Shown: piece by piece, positions 60,303 to 64,000 of the stretch | Position numbering within the stretch: the stretch's first letter is position 1 | Layout: each line of letters opens with the position of its first letter | Origin: Rhabdaerophilum sp. SD176 | Lineage (GTDB): Bacteria; Pseudomonadota; Alphaproteobacteria; Rhizobiales; Beijerinckiaceae | Assembly (NCBI RefSeq): GCF_030143245.1 | Contig: NZ_JARJNS010000007.1 | Span: forward strand, 124,001-188,000 | Reading direction: 5' to 3' | Length of the DNA stretch: 64,000 nucleotides | Position numbers and translations under genes: made by a program | Notes under the pieces: model-generated | What the model was told of the DNA's origin: nothing | Database searches by the model: none | The model's input: only the letters and a program-made list of their open reading frames with translations

Positions 60303-61475
60303 ATGACTGCGAACGCGAACGCCCTGTCGAGCACACGGGACTTGCGGATTGATTTCTTCCGCGGGCTTGCGCTTGTCATGATCTTCGCCAACCACGTCCC
60401 TGGAAATCCGCTGAGCGCCTTCACCCAGCGCAACTGGGGGCTGTCGGATTCTGCCGATGTCTTTGTCCTGCTCGCCGGCATCTCCTCCGCTCTGGCCTAT
60501 GGCCGCTTCTTCGATCGTGGCGCCGCCGGCGCAGGCGTGATGGCGGTCTTCTCCCGCATCTGGGCGCTCTACATCATGCATCTGATGATGTTCCTGGTCA
60601 TCGCGGCCCTGTGCGTCGTCGGCGCGGAACGTCTGAACGACCCGACCTATCTCGAAACGCTCGGAATCGACGTCTTCCTTCAGGCGCCGGCGGGCTTCAT
60701 CGTCGATGTCCTGACGCTGCGCTTCCTGCCCGGCTATCTTGACATCCTGCCACTCTACATTGTCCTTCTGGCGATGGTTCCGGTTCTCGTCTCGCTGACG
60801 CGCCGGCATTGGCTGCTGCCGCTTCTGCTCTCGCTCGGCCTTTATGCCGGCGCCAATCTCGGCGGCCTCAACCTGCCCAATACACGCACGGCGAGCGCGT
60901 GGTTCTTCAACCCCTTCGCCTGGCAATTGCTGTTTGTGATCGGCTTCTCGCTCGGCCGCGCCATCCAGGGGCATGCCCCTGTCGGCCGGATCGGCCCTGG
61001 CATACGGCGGGTTCTGGCGGCTCTGGCCGCCATCGTCACGCTGGCCGGCATCGTGCTCGCCGCGCCCTGGCGCGAGATCGACGGCCTCGAGAACGCGTTC
61101 CTCGTCAACCCGGCCCTGCTCGGCGCCTTCAGCAAGACGAATTTCCACCCGACCCGGCTGCTCGACCTGATGGCCAAGTTCTGGCTTGTGCTGGTCCTCG
61201 TCCCGGCCGCAAGCCCCTGGCTGCGTTCGGCCGTTGCCGCGCCTTTGGTCTGGATGGGCCAGCATTCGCTGGAAGTCTTCGTGCTCGGCAATGTCCTCGC
61301 TGTCGCGGGCGGCATCCTCGCCACGGCCTATGGCTTCCACCCCTGGTTGATGGTCGCGATCAATGCCGTCGGCATCGGCGCGATGCTCGGCCTTGCCGCC
61401 CTGCTCGAGTGGCGGAGAACCGCGATGGCCAGTCTGGCCGCGCGGCCGCGCGCCATGCCGGTTGCGGCAGAGTGA
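60303..61475 (+). CDS. OpgC-like membrane acyltransferase family protein
   Basis: A 390-residue protein with about ten helices. It begins RDLRIDFFRGLALVMIFANH, the OpgC signature, then GLSDSADVFVLLAGISSALA, LPGYLDILPLYIVLLAMVPV and a late WMGQHSLEVFVLGNVLAVAG with the typical His. OpgC adds succinyl groups to osmoregulated periplasmic glucans. Whether this copy does so is unproven; no opgG/opgH is in the window. It is followed five bases later by the propeller gene, so the two are coupled. Confidence 0.85.
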   Translation: MTANANALSSTRDLRIDFFRGLALVMIFANHVPGNPLSAFTQRNWGLSDSADVFVLLAGISSALAYGRFFDRGAAGAGVMAVFSRIWALYIMHLMMFLVIAALCVVGAERLNDPTYLETLGIDVFLQAPAGFIVDVLTLRFLPGYLDILPLYIVLLAMVPVLVSLTRRHWLLPLLLSLGLYAGANLGGLNLPNTRTASAWFFNPFAWQLLFVIGFSLGRAIQGHAPVGRIGPGIRRVLAALAAIVTLAGIVLAAPWREIDGLENAFLVNPALLGAFSKTNFHPTRLLDLMAKFWLVLVLVPAASPWLRSAVAAPLVWMGQHSLEVFVLGNVLAVAGGILATAYGFHPWLMVAINAVGIGAMLGLAALLEWRRTAMASLAARPRAMPVAAE

Positions 61476-61480
61476 GAGCC

Positions 61481-62527
61481 ATGCGAACCTGCCTGTCCAT
61501 GAAGGGACCCTTGTTCGCCTCCATCCTCGCTGCCACTGCCCTCGGCGCCCTGCCGGCCCTTTCCCAGGCCCCGAAACCACAGGTGCAGCGTGTTGCCCAG
61601 CCGGCAACCCTTTCGAGCCTGGGCACGCCCGTGGATTTCGAACTGCGCGTGGCGAGCCAGCCGCTGGCGCTCATCCAGGCCTCGGATGGCACGATCTGGT
61701 TTGCAGCCTATACATTGGGCGCGCTGGGCCGGATCGACCGTACCACCCGCGAGATCACCTATTTCCCGCTTGGCACCGGCTCGCGCCCGTACGGGCTCGT
61801 CGAGGCGCCGGACAAGTCGATCCTGGCGGTTGACCGTGCGCTGAACGTGCTGCACCGCCTCGCCCCGGCCAATGGCGAAGTCACCCGCATCGGCATGCCG
61901 GCTGACCTGCCCTTCCTCGATCTGTCCAGCCTTCGCCTCGACAGCGAGGGGCGGATCTGGTTCAGCGGCGCGTCGGGCTGGCTCGGCAGCCATGATCCGC
62001 GCACCGGCACCACGGACGTCTCCTCGCACGAGGATCTGCAGGGCCTGACGCTCTCTGCAGCCTCGCCGACGGGCTCGATCTGGTTCGTCGCCGGCAAGTC
62101 CGGCCGCATGATCCGCATCGACCCTGCCCGCTCGCGGTTTGACAGCGCCGTCATCCCGCCGGAAGCGCAGGGGATCCGCAGCATGGCCGTCAGCCCCTCC
62201 GGCGAGGTCTGGCTGTCGGCCATGAAGAGCCAGACCCTTGTACGCTATGCCGGCCGAGCAGCCTGGATGACCGCCAAACTGCCCTGGCCCGAAAGCCGCC
62301 CGCAGGCGCTGATCGTGCGGCAGGATGGCACGATTGTCTTCGCGGATGCTGGACGTCGCAAGCTCGTGCGGTATCGTCCCGGCTTCGACCGCTTCGAGGA
62401 CCTTGCCGATCTCGGCGCCGGCGGCGCCATCAAGGCGATGATCGATCTCGGGGATGGGATTGCCGTCGCGGATATGGGCGCAGACCGGATCCGCATCTAT
62501 CCCGACATTCCGCCGACCCAGAACTGA
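61481..62527 (+). CDS. Exported six-bladed propeller protein, Vgb-lyase-like fold
   Basis: A 348-residue protein with a signal peptide (LFASILAATALGALPALSQ). Repeats of about 42 residues carry the pattern seen in DGTIWFAAYTLGALGRIDRT, EGRIWFSGASGWLGSHDP, TGSIWFVAGKSGRMIRID, SGEVWLSAMKSQTLVRYA and DGTIVFADAGRRKLVRYR, as in streptogramin lyase-type (Vgb) propellers. The Vgb catalytic His-Glu-His arrangement is not evident, so enzyme activity is doubtful. Start at 61481 is supported by GAGAG. Coupled to the OpgC-like gene. Confidence 0.82.
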   Translation: MRTCLSMKGPLFASILAATALGALPALSQAPKPQVQRVAQPATLSSLGTPVDFELRVASQPLALIQASDGTIWFAAYTLGALGRIDRTTREITYFPLGTGSRPYGLVEAPDKSILAVDRALNVLHRLAPANGEVTRIGMPADLPFLDLSSLRLDSEGRIWFSGASGWLGSHDPRTGTTDVSSHEDLQGLTLSAASPTGSIWFVAGKSGRMIRIDPARSRFDSAVIPPEAQGIRSMAVSPSGEVWLSAMKSQTLVRYAGRAAWMTAKLPWPESRPQALIVRQDGTIVFADAGRRKLVRYRPGFDRFEDLADLGAGGAIKAMIDLGDGIAVADMGADRIRIYPDIPPTQN

Positions 62528-62569
62528 CGGCTGGGCCTCCAGCGCTTCCGGATCTCGAACGCAGCAGAC

Positions 62570-63370
62570 TCAGCGTACCGGGATGCGGGTCGCGGAAATT
62601 GCCACAGGCTTGGACACGCTGCTTCCGGCAATTTGCTCGGCCAGCAGCTTGCCGGTGCAGAAATGTGCCAGCTGGGTCATGTGCAAGCCATCGGCCTGAA
62701 CGAGATCGCTGGGCTTGGCCTCGTCGGTCTCGATCAGGCGCTTCATGATGGCCTGCCGATGGAAATGCATCACGCCATGCTTCTTGCCGGCTTCGGTGAT
62801 CGCCGCCTGCATGACGGGTGTGTCCCGATCCCGGTCCACCAGCGGCGACACTTGCAGATCGACAAGGACAACAGGAAGTTTGGCCTTCCGGAAGGTCTCG
62901 AGTGCCGCTTCCATCCGCGCGATCGCACCGTCAACACCGTCCATCTGCAGCACGTCATTGACGCCGAGCTGCCAGACAACGAGATCCGGCTTGAGGTTCA
63001 GGACATCGCGCTCGATCCGGTCAACCATTTTCGGAATGGTCTCGCCGCCCTTGCCCTTGTTGACCACCTCGACCGGAGTCAGCATTTGCCGGGCGAGCTC
63101 ACGTTCCATCACGCTGGCGAAGAGCTGGTCGCGCGGCATGTCCGGCGTGCCCTCCACCGAGGAAGACCCCAGAGCCACGATGCGGATGGGTTCGCCGAGA
63201 TCGACCTTTTCCTGGAGGACCGGCAAGCTTTTCTCGAGGCCGGCAACGGCCTTGGCCTTGCTGCAGCGCTCGACGGCCATGCCGGCAAGGGCAGATCCAC
63301 ACAGGATCGAGGCCCCGATGGCGAGGCGAACCATACCATTCCGGAAGATCACCCGGCCAGACACCGCCAC
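62570..63370 (-). CDS. SGNH/GDSL hydrolase, membrane-anchored or exported
   Basis: A 266-residue protein. A hydrophobic N-terminal helix (MVRLAIGASILCGSALAGMA) is followed by the four blocks of SGNH hydrolases: IVALGSSSVEG with the nucleophile Ser, VVNKGKGGETI (Gly block), QLGVNDVLQM (Asn block) and VQADGLHMTQ (Asp/His block). It cleaves an ester, perhaps acetyl groups on a glycan. The first ATG at 63370 is used; a start 12 codons later is possible. It is convergent with the propeller gene. Confidence 0.84.
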   Translation of the reverse strand: MAVSGRVIFRNGMVRLAIGASILCGSALAGMAVERCSKAKAVAGLEKSLPVLQEKVDLGEPIRIVALGSSSVEGTPDMPRDQLFASVMERELARQMLTPVEVVNKGKGGETIPKMVDRIERDVLNLKPDLVVWQLGVNDVLQMDGVDGAIARMEAALETFRKAKLPVVLVDLQVSPLVDRDRDTPVMQAAITEAGKKHGVMHFHRQAIMKRLIETDEAKPSDLVQADGLHMTQLAHFCTGKLLAEQIAGSSVSKPVAISATRIPVR

Positions 63371-63511
63371 AGACCCCCTGCTCTTGGCCAGGCAACAACA
63401 CGACCTGATAAGCCTGACCAGGGAAAGAATGGCGTTAAAGGCCTCGCGAGTCCAGCCGGCCCGGCCATGACATGATGCCCCAACCCGGAGGCGATATTGA
63501 AAGCCCGGCCC

Positions 63512-64000
63512 TTACTGCGATGATCGCCAGGCCCACTCGATCCAGCCCGGGTCAAAATCATGACCGCCCGGATGCAGGCAGAAGAGAAGAGATGCGCCTT
63601 CGCACGCGGAATTCCGCGCGCAGACCAGCGCGCCATGCCGTTCGGTTCGCTGTTCCGGCGCCGGGCAGCTGGATCGTGCACGGAACTGGGTCAGCGCGCG
63701 GAAGACATCGCCCTGATGGAAGGCTCCGCCACGGATGGGACGCCCCTCCAGCGGAACGGTCCGATCGGCAACACCATGAATATGGGTGAGCGGCACGATC
63801 GGCGAGGAACAACGATCCGGCTGCGGCCGCCAATAGGTGCCGGCGATCGCGAGATACCGGATCGCGGGGTCGCCGGCATGGCAGGCCAGGTTCCAGACCA
63901 TGGCCGCCCCCTGGCTGAAGCCGCTGATCAGGATACGCTTGCGATTGACCGGGTAACGCCGGCCAAGATCCTCCATCATGGCCGAGTGGAATCGGAATTC
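63512..64000 (-). CDS. LpqC-type esterase / PHB-depolymerase family protein (partial, 5' end outside window)
   Basis: The frame continues to the right edge without a start. The visible C-terminal 162 residues carry the nucleophile elbow ISGFSQGAAMVWNLA, the acid region HIHGVADRTVPLEGRP and the His in LHPGGHDFDPGWIEWAW. This is the pattern of the LpqC/feruloyl-esterase family, which includes polyhydroxybutyrate depolymerases. Exact substrate unknown. Internal ATGs near 63979 are not real starts, since the homologous part of the fold must begin earlier. Confidence 0.82.
   Translation of the reverse strand, partial: EFRFHSAMMEDLGRRYPVNRKRILISGFSQGAAMVWNLACHAGDPAIRYLAIAGTYWRPQPDRCSSPIVPLTHIHGVADRTVPLEGRPIRGGAFHQGDVFRALTQFRARSSCPAPEQRTERHGALVCARNSACEGASLLFCLHPGGHDFDPGWIEWAWRSSQ

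Noticed and set aside
1-64000. CRISPR arrays, tRNA, rRNA and prophage
   Set aside because: No regularly spaced repeats, cloverleaf-like genes, rRNA segments or phage structural genes were recognised.

Overview
The window is GC-rich, gene-dense DNA from a Gram-negative bacterium, most likely an alphaproteobacterium of the Hyphomicrobiales (Rhizobiales) type. The basis is gene content: a cydABX-cydD cytochrome bd locus, a DUF3141/Pta/AckA/FabI block, OpgC, a TadG-like protein, an Lrp/AsnC regulator facing a PLP enzyme, and an ECF sigma factor paired with a DUF1109 (NrsF) anti-sigma. The species cannot be named from sequence alone. No rRNA, tRNA or CRISPR array was seen.

1-10.4 kb (minus strand): an anion-channel-like TDT transporter, a small conserved protein and cytochrome bd oxidase (cydA, cydB, cydX, start of cydD). 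Upstream, only the C-terminal half of a Crp/Fnr-type regulator remains, cut off by a chimeric IS3/IS6 remnant. Two methyl-accepting chemotaxis proteins follow; the second has three in-frame stops and no frameshift.

11-21.7 kb: secreted alpha/beta hydrolases, a three-gene ABC importer of the 2-aminoethylphosphonate/iron type with a HisN-like phosphatase, an L,D-transpeptidase and a lysozyme-inhibitor-like protein.

21.7-30.6 kb (minus): a tightly overlapping eight-gene operon (FabI-like reductase, DUF3141 PhaC-like protein, MaoC-Pta fusion, acetate kinase, AtoD, AtoA, 3-hydroxybutyrate dehydrogenase, hydrolase). It looks like a route from 3-hydroxybutyrate to acetyl-phosphate and ATP. A 23-bp interrupted palindrome lies in its promoter region, between it and the divergent pstS. 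Then come pstS, a Na/Pi cotransporter, DUF808, an amphi-Trp protein, an IS6 relic and an XRE regulator divergent from a small membrane protein.

37-53.6 kb: the most interesting block. An ECF sigma/NrsF pair with mtnP sits at one end. The same promoter pattern, GTAACG-16 nt-CGAA, occurs in front of the sigma gene, a radical SAM gene, a PhnDCE-like importer, a divergent metallophosphoesterase gene and an eight-gene operon (disulfide-type flavoprotein, TVP38, DUF547, rhodanese, GT-C, GT2, DUF2064, SelD-like FAD domain). I found this exact pattern nowhere else in the window. The gene set resembles rSAM/selenodomain (arsenosugar-type) clusters but has no ArsM, suggesting an ECF-controlled pathway for an unidentified adenosyl- or sugar-linked product or detoxification route.

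53.7-64 kb: a frameshifted peroxiredoxin-like gene, a VCBS-like secreted protein, an Lrp/AsnC regulator divergent from a cystathionine-gamma-synthase-family enzyme, TadG-like vWA protein, Rieske oxygenase, OpgC-like membrane protein, a Vgb-like propeller, an SGNH hydrolase and the start of an LpqC-type esterase.
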